Source: Pelobates cultripes
Lineage: Eukaryota; Chordata; Amphibia; Anura; Pelobatidae
Length of the DNA stretch: 64,000 bases
NCBI GenBank assembly: GCA_933207985.1
Contig: OW240914.1
Span: 283,590,581-283,654,580 of the forward strand
Reading direction: 5' to 3'
Shown here: piece after piece, positions 12,770 to 24,738 of the stretch
How the letters are laid out: each line of letters opens with the position of its first letter
How positions within the stretch are numbered: the first letter of the stretch is position 1
The notes under the pieces: generated by a model
The model's input: only the letters and a program-made list of their open reading frames with translations
Databases searched by the model: none
What the model was told of the DNA's origin: nothing
Made by a program: the position numbers and the translations under genes

Positions 12770-13560
12770 GGGCTGCCATGCTGACCGGTCACATGCAGGA
12801 GAGATTCCTGAGGGAATCAGCCTTTTAAGCTGGAATTTGTGGCCAGAGGGCCAGAGGATGCTGGTGCAGCAGCAGACTCAGAGATCGGGAGTTTATGGAA
12901 CCCGAGCGGGCGAGAAGAACTTTGGCCTACTCGAGAGAGGAGTGGGGTGGACTGCTGCCTCCCTGCTCTCTCCCATGGCTACCACATACTGGCTCCCTGA
13001 TGTTCTTGCTGGTTCCGTTTCCCCCCCTTTGGGCCGGTGGGGGTTATCCCGGCCTCCACTGGAGTATCTGAAGTAGCAGAGAGAGAAACGTTACAACTTA
13101 TCCAGCAACCAAACTCCCGTGCTTGGAATCTAAAATGGAGGTGAACCATGCCTTCAAAACACCGTCCACGCCGTCATGCCTGCATGCGGAATCCCAAAGG
13201 ATGAAGCTGAATGACCTCTGCTCCCATGTATGGGCTATGCTGTGGCGACTCCTCGCCACCAAGACTCCAACAGTTCACAAGCTTGGGAAGAACTCTTGGC
13301 CTCTCAGAACCACATACAAGCACCCACTCACCTAGTCCTTGAGCCTTGCGGAGACAGAACCCTATGGTTCAACCTGTCACTCTGGAGGATCACGCCATGG
13401 ACTCCGAGGTCGGCTGCTGACCTGGGAAGCAAGACATGGGCTCATGCTGTTACCTGGAACTGGTGGGGCAGAACAGGCAAGGTCTGCCTCTATCCTGGGA
13501 AGTCATCACAATTACGCTTAGCCAAGCAAGGGGTCAGGGTGGGCTGAGGCGCCAGTCAGT
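12770..13560 (+). repeat. GC-rich dispersed repeat, possibly a LINE 5' region
   Basis: An abrupt GC-rich segment contains GGTGGGGGTTATCCCGGCC near 13030. A near-identical motif (GTGGGGGTTATCCCAGGCC) lies near 20766 within another GC-rich segment, so the two are probably copies of one family. The short frames here (for example 13123-13335 and 13230-13547) match no protein I know. A 5' untranslated region of an L1-like element is one guess. Confidence 0.4.
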
Positions 13561-14179
13561 TCAGTTCAGCTAGCAGGTACGTTTGCCCTTAGCTTGAGAA
13601 AAATTTTTTGATGCCTGCTCTAAAGGGCTCCAATGGCTTTTCCAAGTTGAAATGCTCAGCTCTAGAGTTGAGCGAACCTAACTGTAAAGTTCGGGTTCGT
13701 ACCAAACATTACGGTTTTTGGACCCCGGACCTGAACACGGACATTTCAGTGTATGTTCGGGTTGGAGTTCGGTGTTCGGCGATTTAATGGCGCATTTTGA
13801 AAGGCTGCAGGGCAGTAAATCAACAAGCGTTTGACTCGTGTGCCCTTAAAAGCCATCACAGCCATGCCTACTAATGGCATGACTGTGATTGGCCAGTGCA
13901 GCATGTGACCCAGCCTCTCTATATAAGCTGGAGTCACGTAGTGCTGCACGTCACATGAGCTGTTATTAGTGTAGGGAGAGGATGCTGCAGCTGTGAGGGA
14001 CAGATTAGGAAAGAATTCTGGTGTTGAATCTGCAAACTACAGTGATTATTTTTGTGGGTGCTATACTACATTTTTGTACTCTGCCCTGAGCCCAGTGCCA
14101 CAGAGAGTGCAGTGCACTTGCAACTGCATGTGTGCCAGGTACATTACTTTAATCCTGTTCTGGTAGCTCAGTGGGCAAA

Positions 14180-14740
14180 ATCTAGGCATTTTTAAATACT
14201 GCAATTTTTTTGTGTGCTAAATAGTACATTTGCGTACTGCATTTCTTGCAGTCTAATATAACCCTTAAATACTACTGTTACATTGTTGGTTTAAAAAAAT
14301 CCAACTTTTTTGTGCTAAATAAAACATTTGCAGCCTGCGGTGCATTTCTTGCAGTCCAATAAAACCCTTAAATACTACTGTTACATTGTTGGTTTAAAAA
14401 AATCAAACCTTTTGGTGCTAAATAGTACATTTGGGGCGTGCACTTCATAGCTGAGAGTCAAATAGAACCGTCAAATACTGTTTTACATCGCACTTTGAAA
14501 AATTCACATTTCTATGGTGCTAAAAAGTAAATTTGGGGCGTGCATTTCATATCTGAGAGTCAAATAGAACCGTCACATACTGTGGTTATATCGCACTTTG
14601 AAAAATTCACATTTCTTTGGTGCTAAAAAGTAAATTTGGGGCGTGCACTTCATATCTGAAAGTCAAATAGAACCGTCAAATACTGTGGTTACATTGCACT
14701 TTGAAAAATTCAAATTTGTTTGGTGCTAAATAGTACATTT
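14180..14740. repeat. Tandem 102-103-bp repeats inside the hAT element
   Basis: The word GTGCTAAA recurs at about 14214, 14312, 14415, 14517, 14620 and 14722 (first spacing about 98, the rest 102-103 bp). Each unit also has GCATTTC or GCACTTC plus a TAAATACTG-like block. The last three units are closest to one another (TTTGGGGCGTGCA, GAACCGTCA), indicating recent local amplification. Confidence 0.85.
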
Positions 14741-15412
14741 GCCAAGGAGGGCAGGGTTGAGGAGTGGGTGGAAGATGATGTGGAGGATGATGAGGTCCTA
14801 GTCCCCATATGGAATGAAGGTCATGCGAGTGACGTGTCCAGTTTGGCGGGGGTCACACAGAGGCACCAGCACAGCATAAGAGGGAGCAGGATGCAAAAGC
14901 GGAGTGGCCGTTCCCTAGACAGTACGCCTGCTACAGCCCACCGCACCCAGGGACCGAGCACACCAAAGCCAGCTCCAAGGAGTTCCCTGGCTTGGCAGTT
15001 CTTCAGACAATGTGCTGACGACAAGACATGAGTGGTTTGCACACTGTGCAATCAGAGCCTGAAGCGAGGCATAAACGTTCTAAACCTGAGCACAACCTGC
15101 ATGACCAGGCATCTACATGCAAAGCACGGGTTGCAGTGGAGTAAGCACCTCAAAAACCAAGAAAGGTCTCAGGCTCCTCCTGCTTCCTCTTCTGTTGCTG
15201 TCTCTGACTCTTCCTCCACCTCTTCCTCCACCCCGCAAACAGAGGATGTGGCAGCACGTGTGCCACCACGTCCGCCACCGTCCCCAGGCATCTCCACAGT
15301 GTCCCATGGAAGCGTTCATCTGTCCATCTACCAAACACTGGAGAGAAAGAGGAAGTACCCACTCGCGATCCCTGGCCCTGAAGGCCAGCATTTCAAAATT
15401 CCTGGCCTTTGA
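14720..15412 (+). pseudogene. BED zinc-finger protein of a hAT element, broken
   Basis: One frame runs through the span with a single TGA stop at 15029-15031. Before the stop an acidic and Ser/Pro-rich stretch leads to SLAWQFFRQCADDKT. Right after it comes VVCTLCNQSLKRG, and then MTRHLHAKHG. Aromatic residue, C-x2-C and H-x4-H make the signature of a BED zinc finger, the DNA-binding domain of many hAT transposases. The stop falls between the aromatic lead and the cysteines, so the domain is disrupted. After it come Ser/Pro-rich segments and a frame end at 15412. No catalytic hAT domain follows, so it was already an internally deleted derivative. Read-through cannot be excluded but I see no reason to expect it. 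Confidence 0.7.
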
Positions 15413-15845
15413 AATGCTGTCATTCTGTCTGGTGGAGACGGACAGTTTTAAAAACCTGATGGCATTATTGGACTGCAAGAAATGCACCGCAGGCCACAAA
15501 TGTTTCTTTTTTTATATGTCACAATACAAACAATTAAAAAACAGTGTTGGCTACTTCCCCCTCCTCCACCGCCGCTTCCACCTACACTGCCACGGTCACC
15601 ACCTCCTCAACCTCCTACTCCACATCCACCTCCTCCTCCTAGTTCAAAATTATTATTTTTAATTTGTATTTATTTTATGTTAGTTTAAGTTATTTCCCTA
15701 TCCACATTTGTTTGCAGGGCACTTGTCCTACTCTTACCCCCATTTTACTTCCTTTTGCAGCCCTCTAGCTCTTTCCAGGACTTTTTTAGAGGCATTTTTA
15801 GTGCCCAAAAGTTTGGGTCCCCATTAACTTCAATGGGGTTCAGGT

Positions 15846-16940
15846 ATGCATGCCTGTTAAAATATGCACTGCAAAAATAAAGAATTAAACAAAAAAAACT
15901 GTCTCTCATATACTATGTAGTCCTTTTGTGCACCTCCAATGTTAATATGGCCCCCAAGGACTCCAAAAAAATAATCAGTGCAGAGTATTGAATATCAGCA
16001 TGTTTACATTTTCCAGCTGATAATTCATATATTTTTTTATTGACTTCATTATGTGATCAGGAGCATTTCTCTCTTCAAAGAATCTAACAAGGGTAGTCAG
16101 ATGGGGAGGTGAAAAGGTTGATGATAACAACATCCACATGGGCACGGTGTCTTACATTACCTAACAACATGATTAGGGATATTTTTTTCTGAAATACACT
16201 CCCTTGTAATGCACTTATTACATCATTACCTTCTAAACATTACTACCCGTGAGTATTTAGTTACTCTAAACATGCCCCATAACAGTTTTCAAAGTCACAT
16301 TAGACTGGTTGCATGGTCCCCAATCTCTTCATCATGAGCATCACCCACAAGGAATTATACGATCTTTCCTAAAAGGAAAGTTAGACGCTGTAAATAGCAA
16401 CATGGAGTTTAGAAGAACAGAAAATCCATGATATTACAAAAGGCTTATTGTCTTTGTAATGTTATTAGGGGGTCGTTTGAGGATATATAAATAACTCAAG
16501 TATAGATGCAATTTAAATGTTTGCTTTAAAAGGCAAATTCGTTGTAACAATTATGTGTTTAACAAAAAAAAGTAAGTAATTCAATTTAGTTATTTCCCTG
16601 TGTTTTCATTCTTATTATTACTGTAGATGTTGATTAAGCAAGCTATTGGTTAAAATGGTCTGCCAAGTCTGGCAAGCACTATGGCTGTCATCCATATAAC
16701 TGTGTCTGTAGTATGCTATTTCTAGGAGGCAAGAACAATAATAATAGGTAATGATAATAATCAAAGGCAGGCCAAGGTCAAGGGATACCAGAGGACAGAG
16801 AGAATGATAAAGCAAGTTGAATCAGCGATACAAGGAATCAGAATAGTCCGAAAAAGCTGAGTCAATAACCAGATAAACCAAATCACTATGTATGTACTAT
16901 TGGGACACTAAAGAATCACAACATCCAGAGCTTGAAGGGT
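15846..16940. other. No feature recognised
   Basis: AT-rich sequence with no extended frames or repeat ends. Confidence 0.5.
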
Positions 16941-17085
16941 TTACCTAGTGATTAGTGTTAGGAGCATCTTGCGCCCAAAACATGAGCATACCTAGAGAAT
17001 GCCCTCGTACAAGAATTATTTTTGGGCCCACTTCTAGAGCAAGGATGGCCAACATGTAGATACTCAACCTTTACTGCTACCATTT

Positions 17086-17450
17086 GTTCATCATTGCAGG
17101 GTTGAATTTGTAAGCAATGTATTTTGTATGGAGTATATAATGTTGGAGTGTATTTATATGAATGCCATTCAAATGCAGTGGTTTGTTTGTATGTAATGTT
17201 TACATTCAAATGCAGGTGTGCATATGTGTGTAGTGTTAGTGTCTGGTTTCAGGCGTGTGTTTGTATGTAATGTTGGCATCTGAATGCTGGGATGTATAAA
17301 CACATACACTAGCACACACATACACACTGACAAACACAGATACACATGCATTCTGACACAGATACACTTACACACTGACCTACACACACACATACATACA
17401 CATTCTGACACATACAAACCAACACAAACAGATACAAACATTTTGAATGT
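17086..17450. repeat. TG-rich minisatellite, unit about 40 bp
   Basis: Units resembling GTTTGTATGTAATGTT followed by an AAATGCAGG or GAATGCTGG block recur. They then switch to the complementary ACACA-rich strand (ACACACTGACA, CATACACA) after about 17290. The strand switch makes the array roughly self-complementary. Confidence 0.75.
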
Positions 17451-17509
17451 CTCTCTCCTTTCTCTGCCTCCCCGAGATGGACCCCATAAGCTTGCAGGAC
17501 AGTAGTTCC

Positions 17510-18012
17510 TTAAAGGACCACTATAGTGCCAGGAAAACATACTCGTTTTCCTGGCACTATAGTGCCCTGAGGGTGCCCCCACCCTCAGGGTCCCCCTCCC
17601 GCCCGGCTCTGGAAGGGGGAAAAGGGTAATAACTTACCTTTTTCCAGCGCTGGGCGGAGAGCTCTCCTCCTCCTCTCCGCCTCCGTTACGCCCCGCCGGC
17701 TGAATGCGCACGCGCAGCAAGAGCTGCGCGCGCATTCAGCCCGTCGCATAGGAAAGCATTTACAATGCTTTCCTATGGACGCTGGCGTGCTCTCACTGTG
17801 AAAAATCACAGTGAGAAGCACGCAAGCGCCTCTAGTGGCTGTCAATGAGACAGCCACTAGAGGATTAGGGGGAAGGCTTAACCCATTCATAATTATAGCA
17901 GTTTCTCTGAAACTGCTATAATTATGAAAAAATGGGTTAACCCTAGAAGGACCTGGCACCCAGACCAATTCATTAAGCTGAAGTGGTCTGGGTGCCTAGA
18001 GTGGTCCTTTAA
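17510..18012. mobile_element. T2/Kolobok-type MITE, copy C
   Basis: Starts TTAAAGGACCACTATAGTGC and ends AGAGTGGTCCTTTAA with TTAA at both edges. At 503 bp it matches copy B in length and internal hairpins, in the same orientation. It lies within the minisatellite-bearing repeat and so is younger than it. Confidence 0.88.
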
Positions 18013-18470
18013 TTTGACTCAGGATCTTAGGACTATGAATGGACACATGTCTAGAGCTTTGGTCATCAATGTTCATGCCGAAATGAGGCAGGTACGAAGA
18101 GTAGTGGTCCACGTCAGTATTGATGCAAGAATGATACAGGCATGATGAAAGAATTTCTGCATCAATAGCGATGCCAGAATGATGCAGGTATGTTTAGGAG
18201 AGGTGATCTGTGTCACTACTGAGGGCAAAATGATGTGGGTATCAGGAAGTGCCTATAACAGCCATAGCTAGCTTTGCAATATGTGTGTGTTGTTAAATAG
18301 GTGTATCTGTGAGGAGATATACATGTGTGTGAATAATTTTATATGTATTTATGTGGTTGGAAAATTAGTTATGTACACAAAGCTAGGGTATGTGCAGTAA
18401 TGTTTGATATGTTGAATTTTGCTCTTGGACCCAGGCACCAAAAATATTTTGGACAGCCCTGGCTGCATAA

Positions 18471-20485
18471 GTAGTTGAGTTAGTGCAGGCTACTCTCAGT
18501 TTTGTTATAATATTGAGAGTAACACTTTTAAAAATGTTTATTGATTTATTTTATTTGTACCATTTACGAGCACCTAGAAGACTTTTTATGGAAACATTTA
18601 ATTGTGTTGAAATAATTTATTTTGGAATATTATTTTGCTGACAAAATGCACCTTATCAGTGAGGTATCATTTTATCATCATATGAAATCATACTTGTTGA
18701 TTGATCTTGTTTTGTTGTGCGTAGGTTTATATTATGTGCAAAAACAATAGCAAATATGCTTTAACTATAAAATATCACAAAATATTATTGGTGAATTATA
18801 GCAGCTTAAATAGAAAAAGAAAAAAAGTGAACAGTCATCAACATGGTGAGAATAAATATAAAATCACTTTTTATTGGCACAAAGCTTTGGAGCATTGGAT
18901 TGGACATCGGCGGAGGAGACCTTGTAAATAAATATATATTTGTTTTAATTTTACAGCAAATCTGGGTTGGGACCTGAATAAGCAGGAACAGTACCATTTA
19001 TAGCATTAGGAATACAGATTTGTAATTCTAAAGCTATAGTGTTCCTTTAGGGGTCAAATGCCATAGTTTTAGGTTCTCTACCCTTTTTACGGCTGAACAG
19101 CTTTCCCTTTCTAGGAATTATAACAGCTTGCATTTGTTTTTGGGCATTACAGTGAAAGTGGAAGACAGCCCAGTTGTTAATCTGTCTTTTATTTGAGGAA
19201 AATTAGGTACAGAAATACGAAAAATGGGTTATAGCAAACATTTGCATGACATGAGAACAATAGATAGGCACATAATACTAAACTCCTGCACAATTCAGCC
19301 AATTCAGTGTAAATAACAAAAACAGGTTATATATAAAATAAGATATTAATAATTTAGGCTAGGTCATCATATCTAACTGATAAGCAAAATAAACATAGAG
19401 CACAGTCATGCAAAGTTTAAGATTGATCAGAGGCGAAATATAAGAAATAGACAAAACTTGCAGGACCTGGAAAACATGGTCAGATATAAGTGCCCCATAA
19501 CTTGCTAGGTGAGCTAGGTGATGCATATGACATTAGGTAGACATGGCAATGTAAAATAAAAAGTGTTAAGTAGCATAGCAAAGAAACCCCCGTGAGATGT
19601 ACTTGTTGAGAAGGTTTCCACTGGAACTATGGCCATCAATCCCCCGCTGCACCTAAACAGATAGAGAGAAAAAAACGAAACAAAAGTAGACAAAAGAAAA
19701 ATCGAAACAAATTGCTAGTCAAGAATATTTCAATCAAGATAGCATCCGCCATCTACATGGAGATTGTCATTCCAGGCAATAGGTCCATGGTTGGATCAGC
19801 CGACCCCCCTGTAGTGGTGAAGTCAGTGAGCATGTATGGAAGTTTAGGGGGGCAGCTGCAGGATGACATCGGATCATGCTATCCCTCTGGCCCCAGGCCC
19901 ATGTTAAAACGCCGGCATCAGTAATCAATGGACTCGTAGCAACTAAGTCCTTACCCCACCGGGGTTAGTTGGAAGATCTGAGTGGTATTCGCCATCAGCA
20001 GCATGTGATCTTCCGCCCGCATGGTTGATGCAGAGAGGCTGGGCCTACATGAGGGGGACTTTCACTAAGTCTTTACATTTGCTCGCAATTCTGCTGACAT
20101 TTTATGCTGTAGAAAATGAACACAACGATGACAGGTAGAGGTAAAAAATTAAGGTATTTGTGTTTGTTTGACAATATTTATTTTGGACATTGCAGAATGT
20201 TGGTTTGCTATCAAAATCTACTTTGTCTGTAAGATATAATTTTATCAACTATTATTTTCATTTTGTTTCTGTGAGGAAGCTTATATTATACATACAAATG
20301 ATATCAAATAGATAGTATTATAAATGATCATTACAAATTTCAGTTGCCATCTTGCATTCAGTCACTCAGCGTATGATATACTTTGTATGGGAATCCGTAA
20401 TTAACTAAACTTTTCCAACTAGTAATATATCCCCTAAATGATGGCATTATATCATCGAGATTTTAATGTAAAACTATTTAGCAAG
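18471..20485. other. No gene; one T2 terminal remnant
   Basis: Mostly AT-rich unrecognised DNA. At 18998-19049, GGAATACAGA and CTATAGTGTTCCTTTA look like the terminal hairpin of a T2-type MITE. A moderately GC-rich stretch at 19740-20060 has a short frame and no recognisable family. Confidence 0.45.
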
Positions 20486-20489
20486 GCTT

Positions 20490-21545
20490 GGTTGCGACGT
20501 CAAGTGGTTGCATTGGGCACGAGCTCTGCACGTAATCGGTTTTTAGCTCCGGTAACCTCAATACTCCGACTGCAGAATTGAGCTGAGTTGATGTCTGAAG
20601 GAGTCCAGGTGTCACTAGGCACTCCTGTGAAGCTTCCTCACGTTTGCTGCGGCAATGCTCTGAGCCACTTGTTTTGCAGCCTAGCTTGGGACCGGACGGG
20701 TGTTGCAGCCAACCTCTCAGACTGGACCCTGCAGGCTGACCTGTGGCAGGGTCCCATATGGCTTGGTGGGGGTTATCCCAGGCCCCACCACTTCAGCATC
20801 TGATACTCTTGTTTCACTTACCTGCTCTGACTCTTGAAAACTGCTACAACCTAAGCCTTGAAGATGATGGATGTGCCTATCTCTCGTGAGTCCAGGAAGG
20901 ATCTCCATGGCTCAGCAGAGCAGTACCTGAGATGACTTGAAGAGATCTTCCTATGCTTTTGGGCAGATTTGGAGAGTCGCAAAGCAGCAGCCTAAAGATG
21001 GAGATTCGAGGGGTGAGAGCTGTGCAGTGAGTAGGTCTCCTTCAGGCATTTTTTTTCTCTGAACGCTAGCCCATCTAGGCCAATGTCTTACCAGTGGCTT
21101 TACCCCCAATGCATCACTCACACAGATGGTGAGAGTAACAGAAGGGCCTAGTGGTCTGGCAACAGACCACCAGGGCCTTCTGTTACTCCCATTATGGAAA
21201 GGACTTGGGCTCTCAGAGCCTCTGTGTCCATGGCTTGAAGTTGCTGGCCTCCGTACAGGCCTGGGGCTGCAGGGATGCCATATCTGACCCCAATCATTCT
21301 GCCACCTCCAGTGATCTCCTTGCAATAACAATTTGTTTGCCAAGTCTGGGAATCAACTGACTATGGACTTGACTATGGAGTGTTGCTCTGCTGTTAGTAG
21401 TAGTCACCATCTTGTCCTTCTCAGGCTTTTTCACCCATTTTTTGCCAATCGTTACTGTGTTCATTTTCTTTTTTTTTCTCTTACTGTGATTATTTTCATT
21501 TCATGTGGTGCAGAATCACGACAGTGAGACAGATTCCAGTGGCCT
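20490..21545. repeat. GC-rich repeat related to 12770-13560
   Basis: Shares GGTGGGGGTTATCCC(A/G)GGCC with the segment near 13030 and has similar composition. It contains a strong hairpin at 21133-21187. The translations in it have no recognisable domains. Confidence 0.4.
21133..21187. other. Strong stem-loop
   Basis: The arms GAGTAACAGAAGGGCC...GTGGTCTG and CAGACCAC...GGCCTTCTGTTACTC are complementary over about 26 bp around a GCAA loop. It could be part of the repeat's own structure; function unknown. Confidence 0.75.
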
Positions 21546-24500
21546 TATTAGCATGATAGCCTAGTGTGTTATATCGCACTGATACTCAACTACAAGATGC
21601 ATGTCTAGCTAAAAAGCAAGAAATATACACACTAAAGGCAACGATATGGAATACGTAAAACTAAAAGTGCTCCCAGGTGTACCTCACAGACACCCAACAA
21701 ATAGTCAAAACAAAGAAAAGTGGGAAAAAACATCCAGTATACATATATGAAAAATTTATAACAACCTGGAAATATGAACCAGGATACGTGGATCAATACC
21801 AGATCTAAAATAGTAACAAGCAAGACATAGCGTAATACAGTCAACTAAAGCAAAGAAGATATATGGTGTTGGTAGAAAATTCACAAACGTATGAGAAATC
21901 AGGCTTCTCATCCCACCAGGGGTAAAAACGAATCAGGAGTGTTGAAAATCGCAGATGGTGAAAATTCTTGGTTTATATATAAAAAGGAAAAAGACCGCAC
22001 ATAGTGAGGTATTATTAAAAGCAAAAGAATATTTATTAGATTGCACTTACAGACAGGAGGAAATCATAGGAATATCTCCACAGAAGGTGGAACTGAGCAG
22101 CAGCAAATACCAACAGCAGCAAAGTGGAGAATAAAAAAAACCAAATAATAAAACAAAGTTTAAATACTAATAATAAAATCCATAAACGTCCATATAATGT
22201 AGTTATGTCTAGCTATCCTTACACATTTACGAGCTACGCTTTTGACTCATGTATAGATTTATATCCTTAGCATGTCTGTTTAGCATGTCTGACCAACAGT
22301 TAAACATGACTGACTTGTCTGATAATAATCTTCAAAAATCTTGAGCAGTAATCTTATTGTGCCATATACTGTACTCGTCAATGTACATTTCGCTATACTT
22401 TTTTATCACTATTCTTGTATTATCAGTTTATATGTTTTTCTCTTTTATAACTAACAACGTGGTACTCAACCCTCGACATATACTGATAACTTACTGTAAC
22501 CATAGTAATCTCATTACATGCTTGTTATGTTCTGAAAGCACCTCAAAAATAAAGAATGTAAAAAAAAGGGATGAATGGAGGTAAAAAAAAAAAAAATAGT
22601 TTTTAAGCCTTTTGTCCTTTCACTTCATGACTTTCTACAATCTATCAGACAAGAATCTCTATGGCAGAAGAGATACAATTTTACTGCAAGGATGGCAAGT
22701 TTACTAAAACATTTGTCTCTTACTTCTGCTGTAATCACTTTAATTAGTTAATCGATGCTGAGAATGACATACTGTACTTCTATTTCCTGGAAACCATAAG
22801 TTAAAATCAAAATATACCTAAAGCCCATTCTGTAAAACATGATGTCCTACCATACTGTAAGAGATGTTTTATGCAAGGGGAGTCTCATGAGTTCATGTAA
22901 ATATGTATTAATATTACTTGGGTTATCTTATTTCTATATTTTAAGTACTGGTTTAGGGACATTCTTTCTGTCTCTATTTTCTCCTGGTGGGTTTACACTC
23001 TGCGTGTTGGGTTGTACCTTACAGTTTGGTGCTTTCCTATGATCTCAGCCAAAGTGAAGAACATCTTCATAGGACTTCAAAATCAAAAGATAACGTAATT
23101 AAAAAAAAAAATTTTTTTAGCTGTGCAATAGCATACATTCACCATTTCAGTCCCATTACCAAACATTAATATGTCAAGGTAGCTGGACTGAAACATTGGT
23201 TATATGCAAATGTTCGTCTCCTTAAAATAAATATGCTATTTTGTTTACTTTGAAGTCGTGCGAACGTGAGAACGTGTCAGGCAACTTGTTTTATACTGTA
23301 CTTTTCTAAATAAACCTACGTTTCTATGAAAACTGAAGTTTTTTGTTTTTTTTGTGGCCCACATAAACTTAAATCTTGTTTAATTGGCCCGTGTTAGCCT
23401 TTGAGTTTGACATGCTTGCCCTAGAGGGTTTATTGAAATGTAATAATATCATGTGCTCTATATTGTGTTGGAAAATACCCCTAATTGCTTTCATTTCTAA
23501 TAAGGCATATATTTACTCAATGTCACAGTGCCCTGTGTAGTCTAGCAAATTACTGCTATCACCTTCATTCTTCACTTGGGAAGGTGAATGGGACCAACAT
23601 AATTCATGGTTCTGGGGCCTCTGTCTAGACCATGATCTCTAGGTGGCCATCTAGGGTCACCACCTTATGATTAATCTTGCTCTGTATGCATCCAAGATGT
23701 TGTGACCTTATTATAACCTGTACAGCACTTTAAAAACATGTGTTAAAATGTAAATATTTTAAACACCATGTCACCGGGAAATTAGAACCAAAATGTACAT
23801 CAATATTTACAATAAACCATTAGTCAATTAGTCATTAACAAATCAAACAAATCTCAAACACACCAAATGAAGATAAAACATTTTTTTAAACAGCTTAGCT
23901 AAGAGGTGCCCCATGAAATGATTATCTTAGAGCAAATAACTAAATAAATAATAAAAAATAATGTTTTAATTATTTTCCTCACTAAAGACAAAAAATTACT
24001 TCACATCAAGATGTCTCAATTTTCTCTTGATGCTCTGTATACTTTAGAATGTTGTAATCTATTTATATTAGACATTTTATCACATCCAAATGTTTTAAAC
24101 GGTTTCCAAATCTGTAGTACCATGGTCAATAGGTACTAGATTGTTGTCTTTGTTGATCATATTATCTAACCCCCAAAAGAATGTTAAATATTTCTATTTG
24201 ATCTGCAGGTAGAGGGTCAATACACTAAGTGTTTGAGCTCACCAGGATTAATTAAGGTCAATGTCATGGGACAAATAGAGCTTTCCAACTTAGCTCTGCT
24301 TTTTCTCTCGTTTGATCAGCTTTATTTTTGAAGCACTAGGTGAAACGATTGTTATTTATAGCTCAGTGTGTGAGGCCCAGGAACAAGACAGATGGTTGCT
24401 CTGTGACTTTGAGCTGTTGAGCCAACTCATAAATGTACTTGGCAAAGGTCCAATGAAGTAATGCATAGGAACTCTCTGTTTGTAAACAGAAGACTGTCCC

Positions 24501-24730
24501 CAACAATGACACTTATGGACGTACAGTTTAGTGTCATCAGACTGGTGTAATAAGTATATTAAAAACTATAAACAATCTATGAAAAGCTGTAAGATACAAT
24601 ATGTGTGTGTTACAATGTGTTCATGTGTCATGGTTATATAGTACAAAATATAAAAAGTTAAAAGGGCAATGACACCCAAGAGTGTTGCCTTCTGAAAATG
24701 GTCCATCCATGTTTTCACATTACATGTTTC
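21546..24730. other. No gene recognised; AT-rich
   Basis: No extended frames with recognisable content. At about 23340-23425, GTGGCCCACATAAAC and GAGTTTGACATGCTTGCCCT look like an old hAT (Charlie-like) end, weakly. About 24190-24560 is more mixed in composition and shows no repeat signature. Confidence 0.45.
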
Positions 24731-24738
24731 CTCTAAGG

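Larger units (their letters stand above)
13663..15845 (+). mobile_element. Non-autonomous hAT-type element with BED remnant
   Basis: It begins TAGAGTTGAGCGAACC with AAGTTCGGGTTCG just inside, a terminus typical of a frog hAT family. It carries a promoter-like stretch (CTATATAAGC near 13920), a block of 103-bp tandem repeats (14180-14740) and a broken BED zinc-finger frame (14720-15412). After the zinc finger comes a short proline-rich low-complexity run, and no dimerisation or catalytic domain follows. The matching right terminus is not seen: the element fades after CCATTAACTTCAATGGGG near 15840, so it is truncated or internally deleted. Confidence 0.75.
16960..18470. mobile_element. Minisatellite-bearing repeat, split by a T2 MITE
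   Basis: GGGCCCACTTCTAGAGCAAGG near 17026 leads into a TG-rich minisatellite and its CA-rich complement (17086-17450). The T2 MITE follows at 17510-18012. The outer element probably resumes after it and may end near GGACAGCCCTGG at 18452-18463. The region near 43985-44755 has the same order (GAGGGCCCTGGTGCAAG, then a similar minisatellite), so this is a repeated family. The right end resembles hAT termini, but I could not find a target duplication, so the hAT call is tentative. Confidence 0.45.
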
